The notes under the pieces were generated by a model. The model saw only the letters and a program-made list of their open reading frames with translations. It did no database searches and had not been told where the DNA came from. A stretch of DNA of 64,000 nt from Plasmodium malariae (lineage: Eukaryota; Apicomplexa; Aconoidasida; Haemosporida; Plasmodiidae), in NCBI RefSeq assembly GCF_900090045.1, contig NW_021638291.1:1-64000 (forward strand). Direction: 5' to 3'. The stretch's first letter is position 1. Each line of letters begins with the position of its first letter. Position numbers and translations under genes: made by a program. This document shows positions 37,713-51,199 of the stretch, piece by piece.

Positions 37713-40700
37713 AACCTCTAATAAGTAATATGTTAGTTTGTGTAATCTTCAATATGAACTGATATATATGTATCATCCCTATTAATATGCCTAATAAACA
37801 TTCCCATAATTTCTTATATTTTATAATTGCATCCATATACATATGGTATTTTTAGGATACAACAGTTAAAATATATGTTCATTGTTTTTTTGTGAATTTA
37901 AAATTTTTCTTTTTTCTAAACATGTATATTCTGCAATTATTATAGAATTATTAAATATACATTATGAACTAGTAAATATATGTGATTATGTCAATGGATT
38001 CTTATGAAAAATATATATTTTTATATTATAATTCATATATTTTAAGACAATTTATATAATTGTCTTTAAATAGGGTGTTAATGTTTGAATTATAAAATAT
38101 TGTACATTCTAATTTTCAATATTTCACAGTAAAACTATTATATATTGACTAAATTATAAATATTTTTTGTTATTTTTTGGGTAAAAATTAACGTGATTTT
38201 TTTTATTTTTAATGAAATATACTGAAAGTGTTTTGTTCCGATACATGTGTATATACGCATGTTTTGTTATTTACTTTTAAAAAAAAATAATATCATATTA
38301 TAATATGAATGATCTATAATAGATTACTATCTTTATAAAATTAATTATTTGCAATTAAAGAGTTAAAAGCATATATCGCATTATTATAATGATTAAATGA
38401 ATTATTAATTAATATTTAAAAACTATTTTTATATATATTATATTGAAAATTTTTATATAAATATATTACGAATTTTACACATATCCTATGTCATTGAATC
38501 ATTAAAATAAAGATTTGAATTTAATCAGATATTATTAATTAGTATGTCGAAATTTAGTTTTATTTTTATGTTTATTTCGTAATAGTAAATTTAGAAAAAT
38601 ACATTATATGAGGGTAAAATAAAAATTTTAATTAAGCATAATGAAAAAAAATATATACAGTTGTAAAAACATGTAATTATTTGTAAATAAAAAATTACAT
38701 ATTCGTGCTCTTTACACTCCTTCCATATATATATGATGTAAATTGTTAAAATAATTTAAAATGTATATAATAATAAAGTTTATATTAATTAATAATTTCT
38801 TCAAAAAATAATGACAATTTTTCAACAAAATAAATGTTAAAGAATATTTTGTTTTAATATATAACTTATGAATGTGTAATATTTTTTATATTTCTTATAT
38901 ATTTTTAAATAAGGTATAATTTAAAATTTAATATATTTTTTTTTTTACCGTTTAGTTAAAAAATTTAAAGCATAAGTTTCTGCTATCAACCGTTTTTGAG
39001 TAAAATTAATAAATACAATTCACATATTAAATTTGATTTTTCATATTTTCTAATCAAACTCATAATATACCTTTAATTATATTTTAGTTACAATAATAGA
39101 ATAAATTTAAAAATATATCGTGGAATCTCTTAAATAACGCATAAATTTACCATTTTATATAAATGCATACTTATATATTAAAGATCATAATAACATCATA
39201 TATAGAAAATTCTGTGTGAGAGAGAAAATATTTCTAATTATTGTTTAAATGAAAAACATATATATTTATATATATATTATTAACATTAAATGTTTTTTTA
39301 TTTGAATAGAATATCTTTTTCTATGAATATAATATAAGCATATATATGGCATAAATTATTGTGATAATGTATTTTTTTACTTTTACATTTACAACTATAT
39401 TAAAAAAAAATAAATAATTAAATTAGAATCGATTCTATTTTATATGGTTATTGTTTAATTAAAAGCAATGTAAAAACTGAGAATATCGATACTTATTTAC
39501 TTAAAAATTTGAGAAGAAATATCGAAATGAAATTTATTACAATTGTTTCATTTTTTTTATGTCATAAAATAACCTATATATTTATTGTTATATTGTTCAT
39601 AATAATTTGATGTATACATGAATTTAAAATTCTTTTAGATTATATGTTATAATAAAAATGATTTATGGATTTATAAAAACTGTTTAAAATATTTTACGAG
39701 TTTTACACAAATATTCTATAAAATAATATTATCAGAATTATAATTATATACTAGACTTCGAAGGTTATTACAGACAACCATGTAAATATAAGATACTGTG
39801 GATAAATCAAAGAACAATTTGAATATTTCTATATTTTTATATAATTATTTTAATTGAATATAGGATGAAAATTATAGAAAAGGAACATTACACATAAGAA
39901 GTCATATTTGTTGTAATTATTTGTACGTTTCCACCTAATTCATAGAATATATATTTCAAAGAATACTATAATTAAAATATTATTATTTATTGTAATTATA
40001 AATGATGTGGTGTAATATATTTTTGATTATGATTTTTATGGTTCCTTTTGTGTCAACTGATATTGATATATAAAAATTATATTTTTATATTATATGAAAA
40101 CAAAGTTACATATATTTATTATTTCTAGTTGCACTGACTTTTAAACAGGATTACTATAGTAACGCACAATCATTTTATATTCGTCTATGATGTTTTTCAA
40201 ATTTAGATAATATTATAATTTAAAAAAATGTGACATTTCGAAATAAAGTAATACATTAATTTAAGCAAAGCGTATAAAGTATATTATTTAAAAAACAGCT
40301 GTAAACGATATTTAAAAGGAACTTTTTTAATTGTTAATTATGGAGAATTGCAATATACAAAAATTAGTATAGGAGAACAAATATATAAATAAATAAATAA
40401 ATAAATAAAATATAAATCTGTGAACAAATTACATATGTATTATTAGAGTATTATATAAGAATTCAATTCATATATTATGAATTTTTAAAAATATTCTTTC
40501 TTTTTATTTTTACATTTTAATATAGACAGACATATAAGTTACTGAACTGTCATATATAACCATATGAAAAAAACAAAATATAATACACTCTTTTAATGAA
40601 AGTTTTATATATAAAATAACATTGTATGTCAATATATAGCATTGTTCTAATGTTATAATAAGTTTTTTTTTTTTTTTAAATATAACGATAAATTGAAGAA

Positions 40701-40739
40701 TATGCAAATAATACAAGGTATAAACATAAAAAAAATTTC
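37713..40739. other. AT-rich spacer, no gene seen
   Basis: The 3' flank of fam-l followed by featureless AT-rich sequence. A tetranucleotide (AAAT)n run is at about 40386-40410. The - strand frame at 40510-40716 has no family motif. Confidence 0.35.
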
Positions 40740-41434
40740 ACTTTTTTTCTTTTATGTATTTTACAATAAAAATTTAGTAACGATTGATTTTTTCTTGTTC
40801 TTTTAGATTTTTTCTCATATCTATTATATACTTCGATGTGTATATTTTAATTTCTGTTTGATTTTACTATATACATATTGTTTCATTTTGGAGTCTCTTC
40901 AATTTATATATAGAGTTTTATCTTTTTTTATTTCATTTTTTTTGAACTTTTTTTATGTATATACATGTATGAATGAGGATATAATATAAAATGTACATGT
41001 ATATATATCCCTAAAATTTTCTTTATTTCAAATTTTCATTTCTCCCATTTATCTCATTTTAACCTAACTTTTTGTCTTCCTTTTTTTTTGAAGTTAGTAT
41101 GTAAAAAATTAAAATAAAAAAATAATATATTAATAAATTGTAATAATATTTCCTTGTGTATAAATTTTTAAAAATATGATAAATTATAAATTTAGCTTTA
41201 CAATTGTAAAAAAGTCAATGTATGGTAAGTATAAGATAGAACTGTTATAATAATTGTATTAAAGTACGTAATACTAATTGTTATACTTATTTTATTTTTT
41301 GCATTTGATATATTGCTTTTCGTTGTAGTCTTAAATATTAAAGAAATATAAATGCATAAATTCTAATAAATATAAAATATGAGAATTGAGGGAATTATCG
41401 CTGTGTACATGAATAATACGCTTTCTTTTTATAG

Positions 41435-41760
41435 GTTAACTGTATCTTTATCAAGATAAATTAATCATCCTGAAAGAAGGTTATGTTAAAAAAAGAGGAA
41501 TAAAAAAGGAGATAAACATTATCTGATAAGGCCATGGAAAAGTGGCTCCAGTAAAATAAAAAAAGGTAAAATATAATAAAATATGATTAATACTGATACA
41601 CAATGTATATATATAGTTGGACATTTTAAGATAATTTTTTTTTTCCGTTTTTTTTTAAGTTTAAACAGGAATTACAAAGATGTTTTTCTAAAAAGGAAAA
41701 TGGATATACACACAAGTGTTTTATGAAAAGGAGACAGAAATAAAATGGTTGTGTATCTCT
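41435..41760 (+). other. Exon-like segment pair with conserved splice sites (copy 1)
   Basis: A T-rich tract ending in AG at 41433-41434 is followed by GTTAACTGTATCTTTATCAA and a possible donor CCA|GTAAAA at 41551. A second T tract ends in AAG at 41659, followed by TTTAAACAGGAATTACAAAG. The same arrangement occurs at 54943-55280. Frames are broken, so this is either a relic of a multi-exon gene or a spliced non-coding transcript. Confidence 0.35.
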
Positions 41761-43487
41761 TTACAACATTTTCCTAAATTATTTTTTCTTTCCTTAGCAT
41801 GAATGAAAGGGTGAAAAATAGAAAAATTGAGCAATTAATTATATAATTTGTTGGGAATTAAAGATACAAAAGTTGATAACTATTGTTTTCAAAAAATTTA
41901 TATATGTCATCTATTATGATATACCATGTATATATACATTGGCGATGAACATACATGTATGTTAATGCGCATGGGCGCGTGCCTATATATAAATATGTAT
42001 ACTTACATAATGTAATGTATCCATTTATATATTTTAATACATGTATATTTATACATTTTAAAAGACGTATTTTTTTTTTTAAACTTGAAAAATATATTGA
42101 ATTATTTATCTATATTTATAATACGGTTGATAGAGGCGTGTTTTCCTGCGTAAACAGACGGTACATAAAAATAATAATAACTAATAAAACAAATAAAATA
42201 TATTTTTTACAACTTCATTTATCTATTTCGTTTTATGAAATCATTATTGCAGTTCCTTTTGATGGATGAGCTTCATATATATATATATATATGTAGATTT
42301 TTTTTTATGTTGTACCGTACATATGTGAAACGAACGAAAGATCTCATAAGAAGAATACATTTATAAAGACACCAAAGTATATTAAAATCATTTAAAATAA
42401 AATATATCGAATAGGGTATTTATCGTCATTAAGTAATTTTAAGTATATAAATAAATGAAAAAATATGGGTTACCAATTTCGTTCATGTTGTGTATTCTCA
42501 TCGAATATCATTATTCATAGATCTATGCTTACGTATGCATATAGCATGTTTATATATATTTTTTTTTTTTTTTCATGTACTAGCTTTTCTTGCGCGTGTT
42601 AGATTGTTTATATTGAAAAGTCATAACAGGAAGCACGTAAATAAATAAATATATATATACAAATGTTGTGTTTTGAAAATTTATTCACTCGTTATGTCTC
42701 TGACTACCTTCTGATGTTCTCCCGTTTTAGTTATTTGCATGTAATTGTATGTTTATATGAATAGGAAAGTATAAAACATATGATAAAATTCTTATGAACG
42801 AAAAGGAGAATATCAGCAATGCATGAAGTTTATTGAAAGAGATGCTTTCTTAATATTGTTAATAATTAAAACGATTAAGAACAAAAATATACATTAATCG
42901 ACCTATACAGGAAGTTGTTTAAATTAATTTGTAAAAATTAATAATTCAAGTGTATCCCTATTCTATATCGCGTCCAAATTGTAAACTTTTGAATACATTT
43001 ATAGATAATTTTTTTAGAGGGTTTTTTATATTGTACATTTATTGTAAGAACTGGGAAATATGAAACAAGAATGTAAAAAATGCAAACGTATAAAGACAAA
43101 TGTAAAATTTAATTTAGTCTAAATCGAAGTAGCACCCTTTATATATGAATATATGTATAAATATTCTGACGTGAAATTACTCGTAGATACCCATGTTTAT
43201 AATGTTCTACACCAAAAAATAAGCACATTAGGAAATGTATATATGTATTAATGCAGACTGCATATAAAAAACTCTGGCATGTAATTATGTATATAAATAA
43301 TTAATTCATTTACAAGATAGAGCAGAATAGAGAAAATTTTACTATTATTTTTGTTAATTTTTTTTTTTTTTTTTTTGGTTACATATTTATTTTTTATATT
43401 AATATATTTTTAACAAGCACTATTTTGAAATAAAAATTATAATGAGAAATTCATATTACAAAACTAAATGCCAAAATATTTTTATTA

Positions 43488-43521
<34 letters not shown>

Positions 43522-45320
43522 CGATATTTTATTTAGGATATATTCATATGTACTAATATAATTCTACTTATTAGAATGAAATATTAATAGCTCCTTAAGA
43601 ATATAATAATTTATAAAATAATTGAATTAAATGAGTGACTTATATTCAGATTTATATCTTATTATTTATGTTATATTATATATGACGTTAATTATTTTCA
43701 ATAAATATTACTTATATATCTATAATAGACGATTAATATAAATATTTGTTATCGACACTATGTAGCTAATATATATTTGAACCAAAGTTAGTCTATTATT
43801 GAAATGCATAATACAGAAATTACTTATTTTCTTCTTTCTGAAACTACATGTATATAGTTAAAATGAGTAAAATATATATAATGAAATTAAGTTATTCATA
43901 ATATAATATTTAAGTAAATTTTAAGGATAAATTTTATTTGTACTTATGACATCATTATATATAGATGATTATTTATACATTTGTTATTTAATGAATTTTT
44001 TCTTTATGCTTTTACTAGAAAATTAATGGAAACTTAAATATATGGAAAAATATAATTAATTTATATTAATGTCTAAGAATTTTTTCAAACACTACACTTC
44101 CTTTTAAAAATATAAATGTATTGCAATAGTCATTTGATATATATATATATATATATATATATAGTTCATACATGTTTAATAGTTATTTTACTAATTTTAT
44201 AAGCTATTTAATGTTATAATTAAAATATTACTCTCTATTATGTATATAAGGATTACTTATATAAGGATAGGTTATATGATTTTTTGTGAATTTTATTTAT
44301 GAGCTTTTTACAGTAAATACCTCTAATTTTTTAAAACTGCTCTATTGTAATTTTAAAAATAAAATTAAGATTAATATTACTATTTAATTTGTTAAACTTG
44401 AGGTACATACTATTGAAAATGTATTACATATCCAAGAAAAATATTAAGAATTACATTTATTAGCATAAATACAGCTAAAACTCAGCATCTTGAATTTAAT
44501 ATTTGTAAATAAATACAAAAGAAATATTGGTCTTTTTGTTAATGAAAATTGTAGTAAGAACATTAATTGTTTTTTTCTTTATAAATATATAAAGTTATGA
44601 TATTTTACGAAATAATATTTTTTATGCATTTGATTTATATACATACATAAGGATTTTGTACTAGGATTATGACTAAAGGAAGGATATTAAAAAATTTTCT
44701 TTAGTACAGTTTTAAATTCAAGGGGATACGTTAGTAGAATATTATTAATTTGTGTATTACAGATTTCTACTAATGAAAGAAAGATTAAATACATATATTA
44801 CATTCTTGTTACAATTGCTTAATTGTACTACGTAGGAATCACTTAACAATTTAGTATAAAATAATTCAATAATCAAAAAAATATGTATTTTTATTCTTGA
44901 TTGAATTAAACTAATACATATTTAGATTAAGAACTTTTTGATTCTATTATATTTTATAATATAATTTATGTATATCGTCACTTTTTTTTCTTTAATCTAA
45001 TTTCATCAAAATACACATAAATATATATATATATATATGTAAATAAAATAAAAAAAATTATGTTTGTAAAATTAAAAATCTTTAATTTAAAAATTATAGT
45101 ATAAAATATATATAATTAAAATTTATACTGTAATAATAAAAGATGAATCTTTAATTAGTCTTAAAATATATATTTTATCATATATTATTTATTGTGTTTA
45201 TTATTTTAAAATATGTTATAAAACAAACAAGAATGCATATTTTCGCCTAGTAACTGAGGGAGGTAATATTAATAACACAGAACGATATGTCATATATTGT
45301 TATTTTCATCTATTGTTACT

Positions 45321-45500
45321 ATTATAATAATAATTAATACATTTCATGAAATAATAAAAAAATTTCAAAAACATAACTTATATAAAATAAAAATTATTAA
45401 TTTGTAACATTTATGAAATAGTAATTATTCTATTACTATTAGGATGAATTAATTATCTATGTTATATATTATCTATAATCTATATAAACTCTCTATATAT
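45321..45500 (+). promoter_or_regulatory. Upstream element pair of fam-m 45868
   Basis: ATTATAATAATAATTAATAC at about 45321 (about -547) and CTATAATCTATATAAACTCT at about 45472 (about -396). Both are variants of the shared pair. The second element is expanded with extra CTAT units. Confidence 0.4.
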
Positions 45501-45867
45501 AAATATTTAGAAATCGTTTTTTATTTTAAAAGGTTTTAATAATAAAATTATTTAATTACTACACTATATTACATAATTATTTTATTTTTTATTTCTGAAT
45601 ATTTTTCAATGAACTAAAATTATTTTATTAATGAATAAATCATTTACATTAAAATAAGATTAGGTAAATAATTTATGATATATTCTAAAAACTTTTTTTG
45701 TCGTTGTAATAAAATGAATTACACTTAATATATTTATTAGGTATTTACAAAGGACTAATAAATTTAATTTATAAAAAGTAATAATGCATTTTATTATTAA
45801 AAATATATTATATTAGTATTGTTATTCTTTACTTATTTTTTATATTAGAATATTAAAGGCCTTTATT

Positions 45868-46753
45868 ATGGAACAAAGAATTAAGTTATTCTTATTTATT
45901 AAAATATATGCTTTCATAGGTTTAGCTTGGATATGTGGTCTTAGAAATAACGTAATAAAAAAATAATATATAAGGAAATATTTATTTTAAATATTCTTAC
46001 TATATTATTTTTATTAATACTGTTCTATAACATAAATTATTTATTATTTAAATTAAAAATACATTAATTTTTTAGGGAAAGTTTAACAAATATTTCTATG
46101 ACAACTACAATAATGATAGAAAATTAGGTATAAGAAAATATCGATTATTAGCAAAATATAAACTAGATAAGGATTCAAATATGGCGCATTTAAAAGGGGA
46201 TTCAATAATTAATGAAAGGTGCAAAAAAAATTATGTATCTAGTAGTGAAAAATGGGCCAACGAAAAGAACAAAAAATTTAATAGAAATTTATTAAATAAG
46301 GCGCAATATTATACAGAAGTTGTGGATTATGATACTGGAATGTTCGATGGAAAACATTTCCATTTCGAAAAAAAATGGATAAAAAAGATAAATTATAATA
46401 ATTTAGTTGAACGAAATAGAAGAATTTGTGACATAGCTTTAAAAAAAATAAAATTTAGAAGTTACGGTTTCGGAGTTACTCAATTTTTTATTTTTTTGTT
46501 GTTTGGAGTAGGATTAGCAGTATTGCCAACTTTTGAGTTTTGGAGTAGTGTGGGGGAGAAGATTAAAGATAATCCATTATTAGGTACTTTGTATAATGCT
46601 TTAGATAAGTTGAAGAATTATGAACAATTTTATATTTATTTAGCATTACTTAGCGTAATTATGATTACATTATCTGTTATGCTTATTATTGGAATATACA
46701 AGATCTTAAGAAATAATGAAAAATATAATAAAATTAAATTAATGACGGAGTAA
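45868..46753 (+). CDS. fam-m exported protein
   Basis: Intact two-exon fam-m gene of 253 residues. Exon 1 is 45868-45951 (MEQRIKLFLFIKI...). The donor is GTAATA, one codon earlier than in the paralogues, whose equivalent GTATGA site is lost here. The intron is 45952-46075, and exon 2 is 46076-46753, opening GKFNKYFYDN, in frame. Landmarks: PEXEL-like RLLAK at residue 51; the core GMFDGKHFHFEKKW at about 117-130; membrane helices at about 158-179 and 213-236; and the tail NNEKYNKIKLMTE. Presumed exported and membrane-anchored in the infected red cell, function unknown. A shorter start at ATG 46181 would drop the hydrophobic exon and the RxL, so the spliced model is preferred. The next fam-l gene is 4.4 kb downstream, giving an m-l order unlike the two doublets upstream. 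Confidence 0.88.
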
Positions 46754-47247
46754 AAGGTATAATTAGAAATATATATTTTTCTGTAAAGAATTCCTCAATG
46801 TGACGAAATAATTTTAATAATTTTTATTGTACTATAACCGAACTTGTACACGTGAACTTTTTAATATATGATAATTGAAATATATGTTTTACTTTTATTT
46901 GTTTATTTGAATGTCTTATTGTTTTGGAACTTGTATTTTAATTATATGTTGCATCATAGATAAATATTACGTTATAATATATATATTTGTATATTAAATT
47001 ATATTTCTTTGGATATATAGTTTTATGCTTCAAAATGAATTATAATTGTACAATTCAAACAATTTTGTGGATGTATTATGATATATATTTGTAATAAACT
47101 TTTGTTCTTATTATTTCATATATTATTTTGGTCTAATTTTATTATTTATTCAGGTTTTTAAAAAAATTTATTAACTATTTTTAATTAAAAATAGATGTGT
47201 ATTCGCTTATATTCTACATAAGGAAATGAGTGTTTATTGGTACATGG

Positions 47248-47278
<31 letters not shown>

Positions 47279-48949
47279 TAATAGAAAAAGACTTAATATT
47301 TATTATACAAAATTCAGTTTTTGAGAAATATTCAGCAAAACATATTTATTTTAAAAATCATTCAAAGTGCCAGTTTTTTTAGCATTTTGTATAACTCACG
47401 CTATAAATGTATATCAACACAGTCATTTAATAATAAATTATTTATAAATGCTTAATAACTTGAGGATCTTAAATATTTAAATTAAATCAAGACATAAAAC
47501 AATTTATAATTTTATTATTGTTATTAATATTGCAATTAATTCAGTTTTGTTAAAATAGCTTAAATATATATTATACTGAAAATTAATATATAAACGAGCT
47601 ATCTCTTTAATTTATCTTTTTGTATCATTAATATATTAAATTAATGAATTAATTGTATTCAGATATTTGTAGATCATTTTATGAAATACTTTTCTTTTTT
47701 TTTTTAATATTATTTATTTATCCGTCGTATAACATCTCATTGATATAATTAAAATTTTTTTTATTTAATTAATACAAATTTTGAATTAACTACAATTACC
47801 ATTTATTATTTCTTAGAAACAATTTTATAACTAATGAATAAATATATTACCAATAAAAAAAAATTATAGGTATTTTGTTCTCGTATAAGACAGAATTTTT
47901 ATTTTTAGCAAAAAAGGTATGTTGAAAATGCCTCTTCTACAATTACATTGGTTAAGTAATTATATAACTACAATATATAACTTTTTGATTATAAGGATAA
48001 ATTAAGAATTACCTTAACTCATTAATAATATGCATTTTAATCATATCAATAATTATATTTTTTGTTTTTATCTTAATTCAATAAACCCTTTATTATGCAT
48101 AATTATTGATGGTAATTAAAAAAAGAAATTGTCCTTGTAATTGTATACTATAAATTATAATAGTTCATGCTGCTCATTTTTAGTAATTATTTTCATTTTA
48201 TTAAAAGCTCTAGTAATCTTTAATTTTATATTTTCATTCTTTTATTTTAGTATTTTTTATTATTTACATATGATTCTTTGAAAATTTTTTATAAGTTTAC
48301 TAATTATTTATAAAGATACATAATAATCATTATTTTTCTCCTTTTAAATGTACGTATGTATAAAATATCACCTATCATATACTTTCTCATGAAATAATTA
48401 TTAATATAATATTATTTATGGTTTGTCTGATATATTTTTTCATGTATTAATATTTCTTTTTCATTTACAATGTAGATAATTATACTTATATAAAGATTGA
48501 CATATGTTATATGAAAGTGCATAAAATATGATTAATACATTTCTATTTAAAAAATATAAATTAAACTTTTATTGTAAATTAATTAATTTATATTAACACA
48601 TTGTTTCAGAACAAATGCTAATTTACTTTTTTAGTACATATGTTATTCCCTAAGGTATGGTTACATTATAAAAGGAAAAATGTATATTATTTATTCTATA
48701 TTAGTATCTTTTATTTAAATATAAAATGTTAAAGAATAAAAAAATGTATATTTTTACATACTATTAAGTATAAAAATAAAATTCTCCAGTGCTTTTAACA
48801 TAATATAAGAGCTTTTGTATAATTTTGCTCCTTATAGAATACTTTATATAAAAAACCTCTTCTAAAAAAAATCTAACCAGAAATTATTAAGTTCATTATT
48901 TACTCTTATAATTAATAAAGAATTTTAAAAAAAGATAAAATATCATAAT
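46754..48949. other. AT-rich spacer, no gene seen
   Basis: The 3' flank of fam-m. A long A tract followed by (AT)n lies at about 47248-47278. Nothing else is supportable. Confidence 0.35.
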
Positions 48950-49199
48950 TTATTAATAATAAGTGCATAATGTTCTTTGAAAAAGCTTGAAAATATCCAA
49001 ACGTTTATCATGTGTTGATATTAGAGAAGTAGCTGAAATCGAGATATGGCCATATATAAATATAAAAATATATATAGGAAAAAAAAACGCACAAATAACG
49101 TAATATGGATGTACATATGAAAGTACTAGATAAATACAAAAATGATAAATTAGTGATGTCAAGAGACATTTCTTTGAAATATATGTGGTATTCCTTGCA

Positions 49200-50160
49200 A
49201 AATGTAAAGAAAAAACAACTATGAATAATTTAGAGAGTTTAATTTGAATTTAAAAAATGAGTTATAGAATATTAATTTATTGTTCAAATATTAAACGAAC
49301 TATGGAAAAAAATGATCATGAAAAAATAAGGGAAATTACATACTTTAAAGAATACACAGAAAGATTAAATAAGAAAACATATAGATATAAATGTGCGTAA
49401 AAGAACGTTAATAACTGTAAATACAACTCCTTTACATTTTATAAAAGTAATGTAAAAATATACATGAAAAAAATGGATAATTCAGGAAGTACTCATGATG
49501 GAATAATATCCTAAATGAATGATTTAACTAATTGATTAAGATATATAAGAGAGAAATACATATAAGTGGTAACGGAGTTCAATAAAGTATGTTAACGACA
49601 ATTATAGGAAGTTTCGAAGATAAATGAGTTTTTAAAGAATTACATAATTGTAAAATAAAAATACCAACGGAAATATTTGTAATGATATATATAATAATAT
49701 TAAAAGAATGCATTAATAAAGCATATACGTTGAACAAATAAAATTTTTTTATATTTACCCATCAAACATATGAAGAGAATAGAATATATTGATAAAAATT
49801 AAAATCTTTCAGATGCTTTGGAAGACATAAAGGAATTATTCTAAACATAATGAACAGAAATAATTTTATATATATATAATTGAAGAACCCTTTGTCAAGG
49901 TGAATATATTTTTGAAGTGTGATAATTGTAATGAAGAGTTAATTTAGTTTAAAAAAGTGAATTTATATAAATTAAAAGGAAAGTTACTATTGAAAAAACT
50001 ATAAGGTAATCGAGAAAAGTATAGTAAGGTGTATGTATAAGAAAATATTCGAACGGAAAGAACATAAGGAAATTATAGTATAAATTGTCTATATATGGTT
50101 CCTGATGAAGACAAAATAAAAAAAAAAAAAAATTACGACTAACATATGTAAAAACGTATG
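49200..50160 (+). pseudogene. Unidentified decayed coding region, possibly coiled-coil
   Basis: About 1 kb of purine-rich + strand sequence. From ATG 49303 to about 49670 a single register reads as plausible protein (EKIREITYFKEYTERLNKK, NDLTN, VVTEFNKVC, EVSKINEFLKNYI), broken by about eight stops but no frameshift. Further in, other frames give NLSDALEDIKELF (about 49800) and CLYMVPDEDKI (about 50085). The Lys/Glu/Asn/Ile-rich, Trp-poor composition suggests a helical or coiled-coil protein such as a reticulocyte-binding-like protein, but no diagnostic motif was found, so no family is assigned. It lies about 1 kb upstream of the fam-l gene at 51200. Confidence 0.35.
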
Positions 50161-50619
50161 CCTAAGAACTGAATTATTTGGGGGAAAGGTACTTTTAATT
50201 ATGTTTTGAAAAAATAATAATAATAATATTATATATATTTAAAAATTACTTTATTTTTTGAAGTTTATTATATTGTTCATCAGATTACATTAATATTTCT
50301 TTTATATATATATATATTTTATAAAAAATAAAATAATAAATTAAGAATATAGCTTTAAAATATTTTGTTTACGCTAAATAGTATAAACTATATATTATTT
50401 AAAACAAGAAATTTAAAAAATTATTAAAAAATAAAAATTATAATTTATATACCATTAAGATATAAATAGTTTTTTACATTTTGTTGTATTTTATAGATTC
50501 AATATTTTAAATATATTACGGACTATTTATGAACGATATTTTTATAATTAATATATCATATAATGCTATGCAAAATTTTTGATTTTTATATTTATCCTTA
50601 TTATAACTTTATTAATAAA

Positions 50620-50770
50620 ATGACACAATAATAATAGTCTTTTTTGATATATAATATTTATAGAATAATAATAATAACAAAACATTGTCAAAATTAGTCA
50701 TCATTTCAATGTAGAGAATGGCGTATTACGTATATTCTATACGTTATATATTCTACATATTCTATATTAT
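50620..50770 (+). promoter_or_regulatory. Upstream element pair of fam-l 51200 (diverged)
   Basis: The first element is degenerate (ACAATAATAATAGTC near 50625). The second is recognisable and expanded: GTATATTCTATACG and ATTCTACATATTCTAT at about 50730-50766. This gene also has an atypical first exon. Confidence 0.3.
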
Positions 50771-51199
50771 TTACACGTCATATTTTACATCATCTCAATA
50801 TTTAGAAATATAAAGAACTTTTATATGTTTTTTTATTTTTAAAAGATCTAATAGAAAGAACTATTTAATTATTCTATTAAATAATTTAATAATATATTCT
50901 GAATTATTATGAATACATTAAAATATTTTTGTTTTAAACAAAATTATCTTTTAAAAAATAAAATTAAGATAGAAATTGTATAATATATATTTAAAGCTAT
51001 TTTTATTTTTTGGTATTGTCAAAAAAAAAAAAAAAATTATATTTATATATGTTGTGTTATGTATTTGGAAATAAATAAAAAATAATAAAAAAATTAAATA
51101 AAAAATTCTCCATTGTCATTAAATTAATATTATAATAATGTCAATTTATTCTTTTATGGATATATTAATATATAAATAATTAGACTCAAAAAAACAATA

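Larger units (their letters stand above)
40740..45867 (+). repeat. Duplicated upstream block B (before fam-m 45868)
   Basis: A diverged copy of the block at 54.4-60 kb and, in part, of 1-600. Landmarks: 41040-41270 with about 54550-54740, 41431-41760 with 54940-55280 (exon-like segments), 41955-42060 with about 55480-55600, 42120-42290 with 1-210 and 55640-55820, and 42460-42640 with 390-540 and 56000-56160. It holds the frame 41955-42269, whose segment YLHNVMYPFIYFNTC resembles YLHSVLYPFTYFNIC in block C. The frame is not kept beyond that, so coding is doubtful. Long T tracts lie at 43358-43378 and 43505-43521, and (AT)n at 44137-44163. Confidence 0.6.

Noticed and set aside
41955..42269. 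Possible small gene with YLHNVMYPFIYFNTC, similar to 55429-55632
   Set aside because: The amino-acid similarity is explained by nucleotide duplication. Starts, ends and flanking codons differ between copies, and block A does not keep the frame.
49200..50160. STP1/SURFIN, PIR or Trp-rich origin for the unidentified relic
   Set aside because: No Trp pattern, no PIR landmarks (LCSHY, FKCD, FTPFG) and no recognisable STP1 motifs were found. It was left unassigned.
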